NCBI GenBank assembly: GCA_019636445.1
Contig: JAHBXO010000019.1
Location: 31,485-95,484 of the forward strand
Direction: 5' to 3'
Length of the DNA stretch: 64,000 nucleotides
DNA from: Gemmataceae bacterium
GTDB lineage: Bacteria > Planctomycetota > Planctomycetia > Gemmatales > Gemmataceae
The position numbers were made by a program, and so were the translations under genes. A model generated the notes under the pieces. It was not told the DNA's origin, ran no database searches, and saw nothing but the letters and a program-made list of their open reading frames with translations. Numbering within the stretch: the first letter of the stretch is position 1; each line of letters starts with the position of its first letter. This document shows positions 7,182 through 16,037 of this stretch, piece by piece.

Positions 7182-8657
7182 ATGTGGAACCGCCAATCCC
7201 TTCATGATTTGATCCAGTCGAAGCTGCAGGGCCACAAGTTCATCGTGGTCGCCAATCGGGAACCGTTCATCCACCAGTACAAGGACGACGCGATCGAAGT
7301 GGTGCGGCCAGCGAGCGGGATGGCCAGCGCGCTCGACCCGATCATGGACGCGAGCGAGGGCACCTGGATCGCGCACGGCAGCGGCGGCGCCGACCGCGAA
7401 GTCGTCGACGAGTTCGACCGCATCCGCGTACCGCCCGAAGACCCCAAGTACACACTCCGCCGCATCTGGCTGACGAAGGAACAGGAGCGCGGCTTCTACG
7501 ACGGCATGGCCAACGACGGCATCTATCCGCTCTGCCTCGTCACCTTCACGCCGCCGCACTTCCGCCCGTCCGACTGGGAGCAGTACAAGGCGGTCAACCG
7601 GCTCTACGCCGACGCCGTACTGCAGGAGACCGGCGGGGACCCCGCGTTCGTCTTCATCCAGGACTACCACTTCGGCCTGCTGCCCCGCATGCTCAAGGAG
7701 GCGAACCCGAAGCTCATCGTGGCGCAGTTCTGGCATATCCCCTGGCCGAACCGCGAAGTCTTCCGCGTCTTCCCGTGGAAGGAAGAGCTGATCGACGGCC
7801 TGCTCGGCAACGACCTGCTCGGCTTCCATATCCGCTACCATTGCCAGAACTTCCTCGACACCATCGACCGGATGATCGAGGCGCGCGTCGACACCGAACA
7901 TTTCAACATCGAGCGCGCCGGGCACACCACGCTCGTGAGGCCGTTCCCCATCGGCGTCGACTACGAGGAACTCACGACCGTCGCCGACTCGCCGGCGGTG
8001 AAGGCCGCGATGGCCAAGTGGCGCAAGCGCATCGATCGCCGCGTCGAGTTCATCGGCGTCGGGATCGAGCGCCTCGACTACACCAAGGGGATCCCACAAC
8101 GGCTCCAAGCAATCGATTATCTCTTCGAGCATTTCCCGGAATACCGCCGCAAGCTGGCATTCGTGCAGGTGGCGGTGCCCAGCCGGCTGCGGGTGCCCGC
8201 CTACCAGCGGCTCGCGCAGGAAGTCGATTCGCTCGTCGAGCAGATCAACTTCCGCTGGCGGGACCGCGGTTGGGAGCCGATCGTCTATGTCAAGGAATAC
8301 CAGGGGCCGACCGACATGACGGCGCTGCACCGCCTTGGCCGCTTCTGCGTCATCAGCAGCCTGCACGACGGCATGAACCTCGTGGCCAAGGAATTCATCG
8401 CCAGCCGCACCGACGACGACGGCGTGCTGATCCTCAGCCGCTTCACCGGTAGCGCCCGCGAACTGCCCGAGGCGCTGCTGGTCAACCCATTCGCCGTGCA
8501 CGAGATCGCCGACGCGATGCACCAGGCGATCATCATGCCCGACGCCGAGCGCCAGCGCCGCATGAAGAAGCTCCGCGAACAAGTGGAGAAGTACAACGTC
8601 TACCGTTGGGGCGGTAAGGTTCTCTCCGAATTGCTCAAGTTCGAGTTCCAGGAATGA
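7182..8657 (+). CDS. otsA: Trehalose-6-phosphate synthase (GT20)
   Basis: A 491-aa retaining glycosyltransferase of family GT20 that transfers glucose from a nucleotide sugar to glucose-6-phosphate. Supporting motifs are VANREPF at the N-terminus, IQDYHFGLLP (counterpart of HDYHL), FWHIPWPNREVFRVFPW, LLGFHIRYHCQNFLD, the GVGIERLDYTKGI block and HDGMNLVAKEF near the C-terminus. GGAGAGA at 7169-7175 is a plausible ribosome-binding site. Its last four bases overlap the start of the phosphatase gene otsB (ATGA), confirming trehalose rather than glucosylglycerol synthesis as the more likely pathway, although GgpS belongs to the same family and cannot be fully excluded. Trehalose serves as an osmolyte and stress protectant. 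Confidence 0.88.
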   Translation: MWNRQSLHDLIQSKLQGHKFIVVANREPFIHQYKDDAIEVVRPASGMASALDPIMDASEGTWIAHGSGGADREVVDEFDRIRVPPEDPKYTLRRIWLTKEQERGFYDGMANDGIYPLCLVTFTPPHFRPSDWEQYKAVNRLYADAVLQETGGDPAFVFIQDYHFGLLPRMLKEANPKLIVAQFWHIPWPNREVFRVFPWKEELIDGLLGNDLLGFHIRYHCQNFLDTIDRMIEARVDTEHFNIERAGHTTLVRPFPIGVDYEELTTVADSPAVKAAMAKWRKRIDRRVEFIGVGIERLDYTKGIPQRLQAIDYLFEHFPEYRRKLAFVQVAVPSRLRVPAYQRLAQEVDSLVEQINFRWRDRGWEPIVYVKEYQGPTDMTALHRLGRFCVISSLHDGMNLVAKEFIASRTDDDGVLILSRFTGSARELPEALLVNPFAVHEIADAMHQAIIMPDAERQRRMKKLREQVEKYNVYRWGGKVLSELLKFEFQE

Positions 8658-9433
8658 CGGCGGACCTCTTCGACGAACTCGATTCAGTACTCGAACGGAT
8701 TCGATCCGCGCCGGCGGTCTGGCTCGGTACCGACTTCGACGGCACGCTCGTCCCGCATGCGGCCAACCCCGGCGACGTCGCGCTCGATCCGCAGGTGATG
8801 GACTTGCTGCGCGAGCTGGGCACCCTTCCCCGGTGCCGCGTCGCGGTCGTCACGGGGCGATCGCTCGCCGACATCCGTCGCCTCGTCGCCGTCCACGAAA
8901 TTGCCTACGCCGGCAATCACGGCCTCGAGATTCAGGCGCTCGGACTGGATCATCGCGACGCGGCGGCCGTGCTCGCGCGCGAGCCGCTGGAGCGCACGGC
9001 CCTTCGACTGGCGGACGAACTCGTCGGCCGGCCCGGCATCACGGTGCAGGACAAGCGGTTCTCGCTCGCCGTCGATTATTATGCTTCGCCAATGGAAATC
9101 CGCCGCATCGCCGTGGCCGCGATCGATGCCGCGATCGCAGGGGTACCGATGTTGTTCGCCCGGCACGGCGTCCACGGCAGCGAGGTGCGCCCCGTCGGAG
9201 CCGGCCACAAAGGCACCGCCGCGCTGCGGCTTCGCGAACACCAGTCCGGCCCCGACGCGCTGCCGATCTTTCTCGGCGACGAGCTCACCGACGAAGACGC
9301 GTTCGAAGCGCTCCCCGACGGCATCACGATCCGCGTTGGCGATCCGCGCCCGACCGCCGCTCGCTACTGCGTCGACTCGCCGCGCGAGGTCGCGCGGTTC
9401 CTCCATCGTCTCCGCGACGCGATCGCGTCCTAA
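8654..9433 (+). CDS. otsB: Trehalose-6-phosphate phosphatase (HAD)
   Basis: A 259-aa HAD-superfamily phosphatase that removes phosphate from trehalose-6-phosphate. Motif I is TDFDGTLVP (nucleophile and acid aspartates), motif II VTGRSLADI, followed by GNHGLEI, which is typical of trehalose phosphatases, and motif IV GDELTDEDAF. Translation starts within the otsA stop (ATGA overlap), so the two enzymes are coupled. Length is normal for OtsB. Confidence 0.93.
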   Translation: MTADLFDELDSVLERIRSAPAVWLGTDFDGTLVPHAANPGDVALDPQVMDLLRELGTLPRCRVAVVTGRSLADIRRLVAVHEIAYAGNHGLEIQALGLDHRDAAAVLAREPLERTALRLADELVGRPGITVQDKRFSLAVDYYASPMEIRRIAVAAIDAAIAGVPMLFARHGVHGSEVRPVGAGHKGTAALRLREHQSGPDALPIFLGDELTDEDAFEALPDGITIRVGDPRPTAARYCVDSPREVARFLHRLRDAIAS

Positions 9434-9442
9434 CATAGCCCC

Positions 9443-10420
9443 ATGACGCTCACACTCGTCCGCAAGCTCCTCCGCGACGTGCGCTGGCCGTTGCTGGTCG
9501 TGTCGCTGCTGCTCTTCTTCTTCTCGTTGCTCTGGGTAAAGATCGCACAGCGCGTGACGACGGAGATCGCGCCGTTCTTCAACGGTCTCGCCGCCGTCAG
9601 CAAGATCAACCCGAAGCTATTCGACGAAGTGATTTTCAAGGGGCCGGGCAAGGTGTCGCAATCGGTTCTTGGCGGGGCGGACGTGCAGTTCGAGAAGCCA
9701 ACGGACTTCCTCGCGGTGGAACTGCTGCATCCGGTGGTGCTGATGCTGACCGGCATCTGGGCGATCGGCCGCGCCGGCGGGGCGGTCGCGGGCGAACTCG
9801 ATCGCGGCACGATGGAACTGCTCCTCTCGCAACCGGTGCCGCGGAATCGGCTCATCTTCGCGCATCTCATCATCGACGCGATCGTGATCCCGATTATCTG
9901 CCTGAGCATCCTCGCCGGCACACGCGCGGGGCTGGCGATGGTCGGTCCGTTCACGGTCGATTATTCGATTTTGGAAAAGCTGCCGAAGATGCCCGGGGGC
10001 ATGGCGCTGCCGAAGGGACCCGACGAACTGCCGGTCGACGCGGCCGGGCAGCCGTGGGCGATCCTGAACCTCGCGGCGCTCATGTTCGCGCTCAGCGGGC
10101 TGACGCTCGCGATCTCTTCGGCGAACCGGAACCGCTGGCGCGCCGTCGGCTTCGCGGTGCTCGTGGCGATGTCGATGTTCATCATCAACGTGCTCGGCCA
10201 ACTCTGGGACGCCGTCGCTCCGTTGCGGCCCGCGAGCGTCTTCTACTACTACACGCCACAGCGCATCTGGCTGAAGAACGACTGGCTGGCGAACCTCGGC
10301 GAGTCGTGGCCCGGCGCCCCCGGCGTGCCGCTGCTGGCCGTGCTGTTCGCCGTCGGCGCGATCGGCTATCTCGTGGCGCTGCGCATCTTCACAAGGCGGG
10401 ATCTGCCGGCGCCGCTGTGA
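9443..10420 (+). CDS. ABC-2 type transporter permease
   Basis: A 325-aa membrane protein with an N-terminal segment (LLVVSLLLFFFSLLWVKI), a long extracytoplasmic loop, and five later hydrophobic segments. The region GELDRGTMELLLSQPVPRNRL is the characteristic coupling region of ABC-2 permeases of the NatB/CcmB-like kind. The gene starts 9 bp after otsB, so it is probably part of the same transcript, but no ATP-binding partner is present in the window. The transported substrate is unknown; a link to trehalose is only suggested by position. Confidence 0.8.
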   Translation: MTLTLVRKLLRDVRWPLLVVSLLLFFFSLLWVKIAQRVTTEIAPFFNGLAAVSKINPKLFDEVIFKGPGKVSQSVLGGADVQFEKPTDFLAVELLHPVVLMLTGIWAIGRAGGAVAGELDRGTMELLLSQPVPRNRLIFAHLIIDAIVIPIICLSILAGTRAGLAMVGPFTVDYSILEKLPKMPGGMALPKGPDELPVDAAGQPWAILNLAALMFALSGLTLAISSANRNRWRAVGFAVLVAMSMFIINVLGQLWDAVAPLRPASVFYYYTPQRIWLKNDWLANLGESWPGAPGVPLLAVLFAVGAIGYLVALRIFTRRDLPAPL

Positions 10421-10465
10421 GCATGGAATGTCGGTGGGCTTTGAAGTCCTGGCCCACCCGACAAA

Positions 10466-11578
10466 TCACTTCGGCTGACAGTAACCCAACGCGATCAGGC
10501 AATACCCCGTGACGAGCGCCGGGTCGCCTTCCATCCAGCGATCGTTTTCGTTCGTCCAGCTTCCGTCGGCCTTCTGGCGCTTGGCCAGCGCGGCGAAGAG
10601 ATCGGCACGCCAGTCGTGCTTGACGCCCTTGTCGTCCTCGAAGGTGTCCTCGCCGAGCACGTCCATCGTCTTCGCGAAAGTGGTGTAGTAGTAGTACAGC
10701 CCGCGGCTCGCCAACTGGTTCGGCATGCCGGGGTTCTTGTCGAGGGTGTAGTTCTTCTTCGCCCAGCCGAGCGCGGCCTTGAAGCGCGGGTCGTCCTTGC
10801 CGATGCCGGCGTAGATCATGCTTTTGATGCCGGCATAGGTCATGCTGCCGTATCCGGAGAGGGGGGCGCCCGGTTCGTCGCTGGTTTTCGTGGAGCCGCC
10901 GCCCGCCGCGGAGTAGATGAAGCTGCCGTCGTTGATCGCACCAGCCCACGGTTGATCGTTGTGTTCGCCTTTCAGGTTCTGGCAGCGGCTGACGAACACC
11001 ATCGCCTTCTTGATGGCCGGATCGTCTTTCCCCGCCCCGGCGGCCTTCAGCGCGTCCAGGAAGAAGTGCGTATTCGAAAGGTCCGGTCGGCTCTTGCTGT
11101 CGTAGCCCGCGCCGCCGTAGAAGTCGTCCTTCTCCGTCTTTCCCTCGCCATCGTCCCATTGCAACTTGCGCAGGAAGTCGGCGGCACTGCCGACGATGGC
11201 CTTGTACTTCGCGTCACGTTTCGCGGCGACGAGCGCCATCAGGTTCACGCTGGTCACGTAGTTCTGCAACCCCACGCGCGGGTCGGCTCCGGCGATGTGC
11301 CCCGCTTTCGGGTTCACCAGACCCTCGATGTACGTCAGACCCTTCGCGGCCGGATCGGCGTCCGGCAGCGTGCCGGTCTGGAGCAGACCGGTGACGACGA
11401 TTCCCGATACGCCCATCGCCTGCGGACCGCCGCCCCAGCTTCCGTCCGGCTTCTGGTTCGCCTTGAGGTACGCGACGGCCTTGTCGACGACGACCTGCCA
11501 TTCGGCCTTTGTCGGACCGGCGAAGGCGAACGAGGGCAGGACCACGACCATGGCGAGGGCGAGGATGCGGCGCGACAT
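10466..11578 (-). CDS. Secreted prenyltransferase/squalene-oxidase-repeat protein
   Basis: A 370-aa protein with a signal peptide (LALAMVVVLPSFAFAGP) and an alpha/alpha-barrel built of repeats of the terpene-cyclase/prenyltransferase type: a first QKPDGSWGGGPQ near residue 40 and later repeats ending in KADGSWTNENDRWMEGD. Planctomycete genomes carry many such exported proteins, which lack the catalytic DxDD of squalene-hopene cyclase; I see none here. It probably acts as a structural or binding scaffold rather than a cyclase. It is the end of a minus-strand pair converging with the otsAB operon. Confidence 0.8.
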   Translation of the reverse strand: MSRRILALAMVVVLPSFAFAGPTKAEWQVVVDKAVAYLKANQKPDGSWGGGPQAMGVSGIVVTGLLQTGTLPDADPAAKGLTYIEGLVNPKAGHIAGADPRVGLQNYVTSVNLMALVAAKRDAKYKAIVGSAADFLRKLQWDDGEGKTEKDDFYGGAGYDSKSRPDLSNTHFFLDALKAAGAGKDDPAIKKAMVFVSRCQNLKGEHNDQPWAGAINDGSFIYSAAGGGSTKTSDEPGAPLSGYGSMTYAGIKSMIYAGIGKDDPRFKAALGWAKKNYTLDKNPGMPNQLASRGLYYYYTTFAKTMDVLGEDTFEDDKGVKHDWRADLFAALAKRQKADGSWTNENDRWMEGDPALVTGYCLIALGYCQPK

Positions 11579-11677
11579 CGAAGGCGTCTCCGGGAGGATG
11601 CAGGCATCCTATGCCCGCGATACGCGCCGCGCGCGCCCCGGCCACGGATTGACCGCGCGCGGCCAGGACGTGACCCA

Positions 11678-12121
11678 TTACGCCCAACCTTGCACGGTTA
11701 TTCCCAGGTACGCTTCCGCTCCGTCGTCCCGATCGCTGAGGACCGTAGCGACATAGGCTTCGCGCTCCCACCACAGCACGCGAAGGTCCCAGACGCAGAA
11801 CGATTCGTTCCGGGCCGGTCGCCAACCGGAATCGTCGCGGACCCACACGCGCGTCGGGAGTTCGTTCTCGTGGTCCCACCAGCAGAGAATGAAATAATCG
11901 CCGGTTCGGCCTTGATGGAAGATGGCGAAACCGAGGCCCGGCCGGCCCGGCGCGACCGCCGGAGTTGGGAGAACAGCGATGGCGGTGTCCCAAACGGCCG
12001 CGAAGCGCGAACGGTCCACCGGTGTGGTGTCGTGCGTGAGTCCGTAGAGCTTCACGCGATAGCCGGCGACGGATTCGATGCCAAGGAACGACAGCGCGCG
12101 GGGTGTGTAGCGTGTGAACAT
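11678..12121 (-). CDS. Hypothetical planctomycete protein
   Basis: A 147-aa soluble protein starting MFTRYTPRALSFL, with no signal peptide. Tryptophan- and aromatic-rich strands (FILCWWDHENELP, VLWWEREAYV) suggest a small beta-rich fold. Planctomycete proteins of this sort are found next to housekeeping genes, but I do not recognise a named domain. The start at 12121 is chosen because upstream residues in the same frame are low complexity and overlap the terminator hairpin at 12141-12170. Confidence 0.65.
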   Translation of the reverse strand: MFTRYTPRALSFLGIESVAGYRVKLYGLTHDTTPVDRSRFAAVWDTAIAVLPTPAVAPGRPGLGFAIFHQGRTGDYFILCWWDHENELPTRVWVRDDSGWRPARNESFCVWDLRVLWWEREAYVATVLSDRDDGAEAYLGITVQGWA

Positions 12122-12140
12122 GCCGTTACGATACCAAACG

Positions 12141-12170
12141 AAGACGCGGGCGATGGCTCGCCCGCGTCTT
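12141..12170 (-). terminator. Hairpin after the HEAT-repeat gene
   Basis: AAGACGCGGGCGA pairs perfectly with TCGCCCGCGTCTT across a 4-nt loop. It lies 22 bp beyond the stop of the HEAT-repeat gene and separates it from the next minus-strand gene. Only a short T-run follows. Confidence 0.7.
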
Positions 12171-12191
12171 GGGTTCGGAACCACTTTCGGA

Positions 12192-12962
12192 TCATCGCAG
12201 GGCGACGAAGCGTTCGAGGGCCGGGGCCTGAATCGGCGTCCGTGTCGTTGTGGTCGTTTCCTGGAGGCCGAGTTGGTGCCGCAATGGCATCGGCGTCGGG
12301 GGCGGCGTGCGCACCGCGAGCATCGCCTCGTCGATCCGGGACTGTACGTCGTCGTCCTCGTCGTGGTTGACCGCGGCGAGTGCGAGCGCCACGCGTTCAT
12401 CGTCCGGGGCGATCTGCCCCAGCAGCGTGACGCAGCGGCCGCGGAGTTCGGGATCGATCGAGAGCAGGCCGTTGAGCAGGGCGGGCACGGACGCGCGGCC
12501 GATACGCTTGAGCGCCACGGCGGTGACGACGCGGGTGCGCACGTCCGGGTCGGAGAGCGCGGGCATCATGAGGGGCACGGAGGCGTGGGCCGCAGCGCCG
12601 AGCCGACCCAAGGCCCCGATGCAATCGCGGCGGACGCTGGGGTCGTGATCCTTCAGGCCGGTCATGAGCAGCGGCAGCGCGCCGATGGCGTGCGTGCCCT
12701 GATCGCCGATGGCGCGGGCCGCGCGGCGGCGCACCCGCGGCGAGACGTCCCGAAGAGCCGGGGCGAGCGCTTCCACTCGCCGCGACTCCGGGATCGGCAA
12801 TTCCGAAATGGCCACGACCGCCAGTTCGCGGATTTGGCTTTGGGAATGCGACAGCGCGTCCGTTAGCAGGTGCAAGGCCGGGGCGCACTGGGTTTCCGGC
12901 AGGTGCTGCATCAGCACGGTGAACACCAGCCGATGCATGACTTGGGGCGAGAGCTGTTCCAT
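12192..12962 (-). CDS. HEAT-repeat protein
   Basis: A 256-aa protein made of about five HEAT/PBS-lyase type repeats, visible as SQIRELAVVAISEL, SPRVRRRAARAIGDQG, DPSVRRDCIGALGRLG and DPDVRTRVVTAVALKRIG. Such superhelical scaffolds bind other proteins. There is no signal peptide and no catalytic domain. The C-terminal 40 residues are proline/threonine-rich. It is a single gene with its own terminator, so no partner can be inferred. Confidence 0.85.
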   Translation of the reverse strand: MEQLSPQVMHRLVFTVLMQHLPETQCAPALHLLTDALSHSQSQIRELAVVAISELPIPESRRVEALAPALRDVSPRVRRRAARAIGDQGTHAIGALPLLMTGLKDHDPSVRRDCIGALGRLGAAAHASVPLMMPALSDPDVRTRVVTAVALKRIGRASVPALLNGLLSIDPELRGRCVTLLGQIAPDDERVALALAAVNHDEDDDVQSRIDEAMLAVRTPPPTPMPLRHQLGLQETTTTTRTPIQAPALERFVALR

Positions 12963-13223
12963 AGGATCGACCGTTCGTTGGGCGGAGGTCGGTCGTGAGG
13001 GGGGAATCGACCTGTGGGAGTTGATTGCAAAATAGTTTACGCAACCGGTCGTGCCGGAAATTTCCCGTTTTTTTGCCCAGCCTCCGCGCCTTGCGACAGG
13101 AAAATCCGCGCCCGGCGCTGGAATCGGCGTAAGGGATGAGCGCGCTGCGATTGTGTCGTAACCAAAAGGAAACTAAACTTCAGTTGAGGACTACCGCTCC
13201 ATCGGATATTTGAGGCTTCGCGA

Positions 13224-14414
13224 ATGTCGCTGATGGTGACTTGTCCAACCTGCCAGGCGATGCTGCGCGTGCCGCCAGGGGCCGAGACCATCCGGTGCCC
13301 GCAGTGCAAGACGGTACTGGCGCTGCAAGCGCCAGCCGCGCCGCCCCCGGCTCCGGAACCGGCGAAGCCGGCGGTGCCGTTGCCGTTCGCGCGCCCGCCG
13401 GCGAACCCCGCGCCGGCGCTCGCGATCGCCAAGCCGCCAGAGCCCCCGGTGCGAGCCAAGACGGTCCGAGCGAAGTTCGTCGAAGAGCACGAAGACGTCG
13501 ACACGGATGAACTTTCGGACGAACCCCGCCGCCGTCCGCGCCGCGAGTTGAGCGACGAGGAGAAGCTCGAACGAAAACTGGACCGCATTGCCGAGGTCAC
13601 GCGGCCGGCACGCGTCGGCATCACGCTGCTGGCCTACGGCGCGCTCGCCTCCTGCGTCGCGCCCCTCGGCGTCGCCCTCTTCTTCGTCTCCACCCTCTTC
13701 TGGCAGGCGCCCGACAACCCGTTCATCTGGTTCCCCATCATTGGCGTCGGCTCCCACTGGCTGCTCACCCTCGCCGGCTTCGGGTTCTGCTGCTTCGGGC
13801 CGAAGGCGATGCGCCACATGGCCATCGGCGGGGTCATCGTCATGCTCCTCCACGCCGTCGCGATTCTGGGCCTCGTCGAACTCACAGTGAAATCGATCTC
13901 GTTGTCCACCGCCGGGTTCGGCGGCATGAACGAAGAACCCGGACTCGTTGGCGCCGTGCTGTTCGCCAACCTGTTCAACAACCTCAGCGGCGTGACCAAC
14001 ATCCCGCTCCTCGTCCACTTCGGCCTCTACAACACCATCGGCGGTCTCGCCTTCGCCGTGCTCCTCTTCGCCGGCGGTCTGGAATTCGCCAAACTCTCCC
14101 TCGTGGGAACGCTGGCCAATCACTACGCCGTCGAGGGCAAGTCCCCGGAACTCGGCCACCAGTCGATCCGCTTCGTCTACCGGCTCTTCTGGGTCGTTAT
14201 TGTCGGTTTCGTCGGCGAAATGATCATCATCGGCGTCTCACACCTCGGCTTCGGATTCATCTTCCTCAGCCTCCCGTCCATGATGCTCATGAACGGCTAT
14301 TTCCTTTGGTGCGCCTTCGCCTGGGTCATGCAGTTCCAGGTACTCAAGGAGGTGATCGACGTCATCACGCCCGAACGCTTCACCGACCAGCGCGCGAACC
14401 TGGATATGTACTGA
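13224..14414 (+). CDS. Zinc-ribbon (MJ0042-type) membrane protein
   Basis: A 396-aa protein. The first 30 residues are a zinc ribbon (CPTC...CPQCK) of the MJ0042 kind. A proline/alanine-rich linker of about 50 residues, a short charged segment (DEEKLERKLDRIAEV) and then a membrane domain with about seven or eight hydrophobic segments follow. The same ribbon appears in cassette ORF 1. Function unknown; the family is frequent in Gemmataceae. The gene is preceded by 260 bp of gene-free DNA. Confidence 0.8.
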   Translation: MSLMVTCPTCQAMLRVPPGAETIRCPQCKTVLALQAPAAPPPAPEPAKPAVPLPFARPPANPAPALAIAKPPEPPVRAKTVRAKFVEEHEDVDTDELSDEPRRRPRRELSDEEKLERKLDRIAEVTRPARVGITLLAYGALASCVAPLGVALFFVSTLFWQAPDNPFIWFPIIGVGSHWLLTLAGFGFCCFGPKAMRHMAIGGVIVMLLHAVAILGLVELTVKSISLSTAGFGGMNEEPGLVGAVLFANLFNNLSGVTNIPLLVHFGLYNTIGGLAFAVLLFAGGLEFAKLSLVGTLANHYAVEGKSPELGHQSIRFVYRLFWVVIVGFVGEMIIIGVSHLGFGFIFLSLPSMMLMNGYFLWCAFAWVMQFQVLKEVIDVITPERFTDQRANLDMY

Positions 14415-14440
14415 CGGCGCGGGGCGCGACAGGGTACACT
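14411..14440 (+). promoter_or_regulatory. Possible promoter for the Uma2 gene
   Basis: CTGACG (14411-14416) and TACACT (14435-14440) are separated by 18 bp and resemble a sigma-70-type -35/-10 pair. The stop of the preceding gene lies inside the -35 region. The downstream start codon is at 14489. Confidence 0.35.
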
Positions 14441-14488
14441 GACGATTGGGAACAGTTCGTTTTTCGACTGCGATTCGGAGTGGGAACC

Positions 14489-15061
14489 ATGACCGCCGCC
14501 CGCACCGGCAACCGGCCGTTCCGCTTCAGCCGCGAGCAATACTACCGGCTCGGCGAACTCGGCTTCTTCGACGGCAAGCGCGTCGAGCGCATCCACGGGG
14601 AGATCGTCGAAATGAGCCCCATCGGCTGGCCGCATATCGTTGGTTGCCGGAAGACGGCCGAACTCCTTGAAGAACTCTTCGCGGGGGTTGCGTGGGTTTC
14701 GCGAAACGAACAACCCATCGCACTCGCAGACAGCGATCCCCAACCCGACGTGCTGGTCGTGCCCGGCCGATTCGAGGATTATTCCAATCATCCCACCACG
14801 GCTTGGCTCGTCGTCGAGGTCTCCGACACGACTTTGACTCGGGATACGACCATCAAGGCGGAGATGTATGCGGCGGCGGGTATCGCCGATTATTGGGTAC
14901 TGGATCTGAATCATCGCGAGTTGCTGGTCTTCCGCGATCCGGCGACGCGGCCCGACGGTGCCGCGGAGTACCGCACGCGGCTCGCGTTCGACGCTTCGCA
15001 ATCGGTGTCGCCCCTGGCCGCGCCAACGGCGTCGGTCCGCGTCGCGGACCTGCTCCCCTGA
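14489..15061 (+). CDS. Uma2 family (DUF820) putative endonuclease
   Basis: A 190-aa protein of the Uma2/DUF820 family, with a PD-(D/E)xK nuclease fold. The expected core residues are seen: QPDVLVV (aspartate), VVEVSD (glutamate in the E-x-S strand) and IKAEMYAAAGIADYWVLDL (lysine and the AGI-YW signature). The start at 14489 gives the usual FSREQYYRLGELGFFDGKRVE beginning. These genes are strongly expanded in planctomycetes and cyanobacteria; their role, whether in defence or mobile-DNA maintenance, is not established. It converges with the next gene, 1 bp apart. Confidence 0.88.
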   Translation: MTAARTGNRPFRFSREQYYRLGELGFFDGKRVERIHGEIVEMSPIGWPHIVGCRKTAELLEELFAGVAWVSRNEQPIALADSDPQPDVLVVPGRFEDYSNHPTTAWLVVEVSDTTLTRDTTIKAEMYAAAGIADYWVLDLNHRELLVFRDPATRPDGAAEYRTRLAFDASQSVSPLAAPTASVRVADLLP

Positions 15062-15062
15062 T

Positions 15063-16037
15063 TCACTTCTCCACCGCCGCCGCGAGCGCGATCACGGCCC
15101 ACGACGCCGCCGTCGAAGACAGGAATTGGTCCTTCCCATACGGATAGCCGCCCTCGTAGTAAGGCTGGATCGGCTTGGCGCGGGCGGTCACGTGCCAGGT
15201 GCCGTCGCTCGCTTGCGTTCGAAGAAGGAAGCGGACACCATCCCGATATTCGCGCGCAGTCGGCGACACCCCGCCGGCCTCCGCCAGCGCCGCGAGCGCC
15301 GTCGCCGTCGCGTACGGATCGCTCGCCATTTTCGGCAGCTGCGCCCAGCCGCCGTCGGCGCGCTGCAAACCCAGCAGGTCTTTCGCGGCCGCCGCCACGT
15401 CCGCGTTCGACGCGCCGGCATCCTTCAGGATGCGCAGGCGGTAGACGCGGTCCTCGGTATCCTTCGCCGGAGTCTGGAGCGCCCACTCCCGCGCCGACCC
15501 GATCCGCTTCGCGATCGCGTCCTTCGCGCCATCGGCGCCCCATTCCTTCAACGACCGCACCGCCAGCCAGCTCGTCGTGAACGAACTCGCCTGCGTCGGC
15601 GGCCGGTTCGACGACACCGTCCAGCTCGGTTTGTCGGCGTGGCGCGCCAGCACGTAGTTGGCGATCGACCGCGTATCGTCGTCCGGTTTTTCGCCGGCCG
15701 CGCCGAGCGTCGCCAGCAGCCAGCCGGCCGTATCCACCTGCCCGCCGGTCCCCTTCTTCTCCGCCCAGTCCTTGCGGTGGTCCGCGATGAAGCCGCGGAG
15801 GTGCTTCACCTGCTCGCGAACGAACGCCGGGTCGAGGTCGAACCCCAGCCGCTTCGCCGACGCGAACGCGAGCATAGGGTACGCCTGGTTGTGGCAGCCG
15901 AAGCAGGTGCGCTCTTCGGCGTGGACCGACGCAGCTCGCTGCAATGGCGGCAACGCTCGCCCGACAGCGGCGCGCACCGCCTCCGGCGACGGATCGTGCG
16001 TGGCGACAAGAAACGCGAAGGCAAGTGAAGCGGTCAT
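15063..16037 (-). CDS. Exported prenyltransferase-repeat protein with a CxxCH haem motif
   Basis: A 324-aa protein. A short hydrophobic N-terminus (TASLAFAFLVATHD) suggests export. RTCFGCHNQ near residues 43-51 is a covalent haem-c motif (CxxCH). The remainder is an alpha/alpha-barrel of squalene-cyclase-like repeats (LQRADGGWAQLP, TQASDGTWHVTARA). The combination of a single haem motif and a repeat barrel is a recurring but poorly understood planctomycete architecture. The cyclase acid motif DxDD is missing, so cyclase activity is not inferred. The later residues YPYGKDQFLSSTAASWA close the barrel. Confidence 0.8.
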   Translation of the reverse strand: MTASLAFAFLVATHDPSPEAVRAAVGRALPPLQRAASVHAEERTCFGCHNQAYPMLAFASAKRLGFDLDPAFVREQVKHLRGFIADHRKDWAEKKGTGGQVDTAGWLLATLGAAGEKPDDDTRSIANYVLARHADKPSWTVSSNRPPTQASSFTTSWLAVRSLKEWGADGAKDAIAKRIGSAREWALQTPAKDTEDRVYRLRILKDAGASNADVAAAAKDLLGLQRADGGWAQLPKMASDPYATATALAALAEAGGVSPTAREYRDGVRFLLRTQASDGTWHVTARAKPIQPYYEGGYPYGKDQFLSSTAASWAVIALAAAVEK

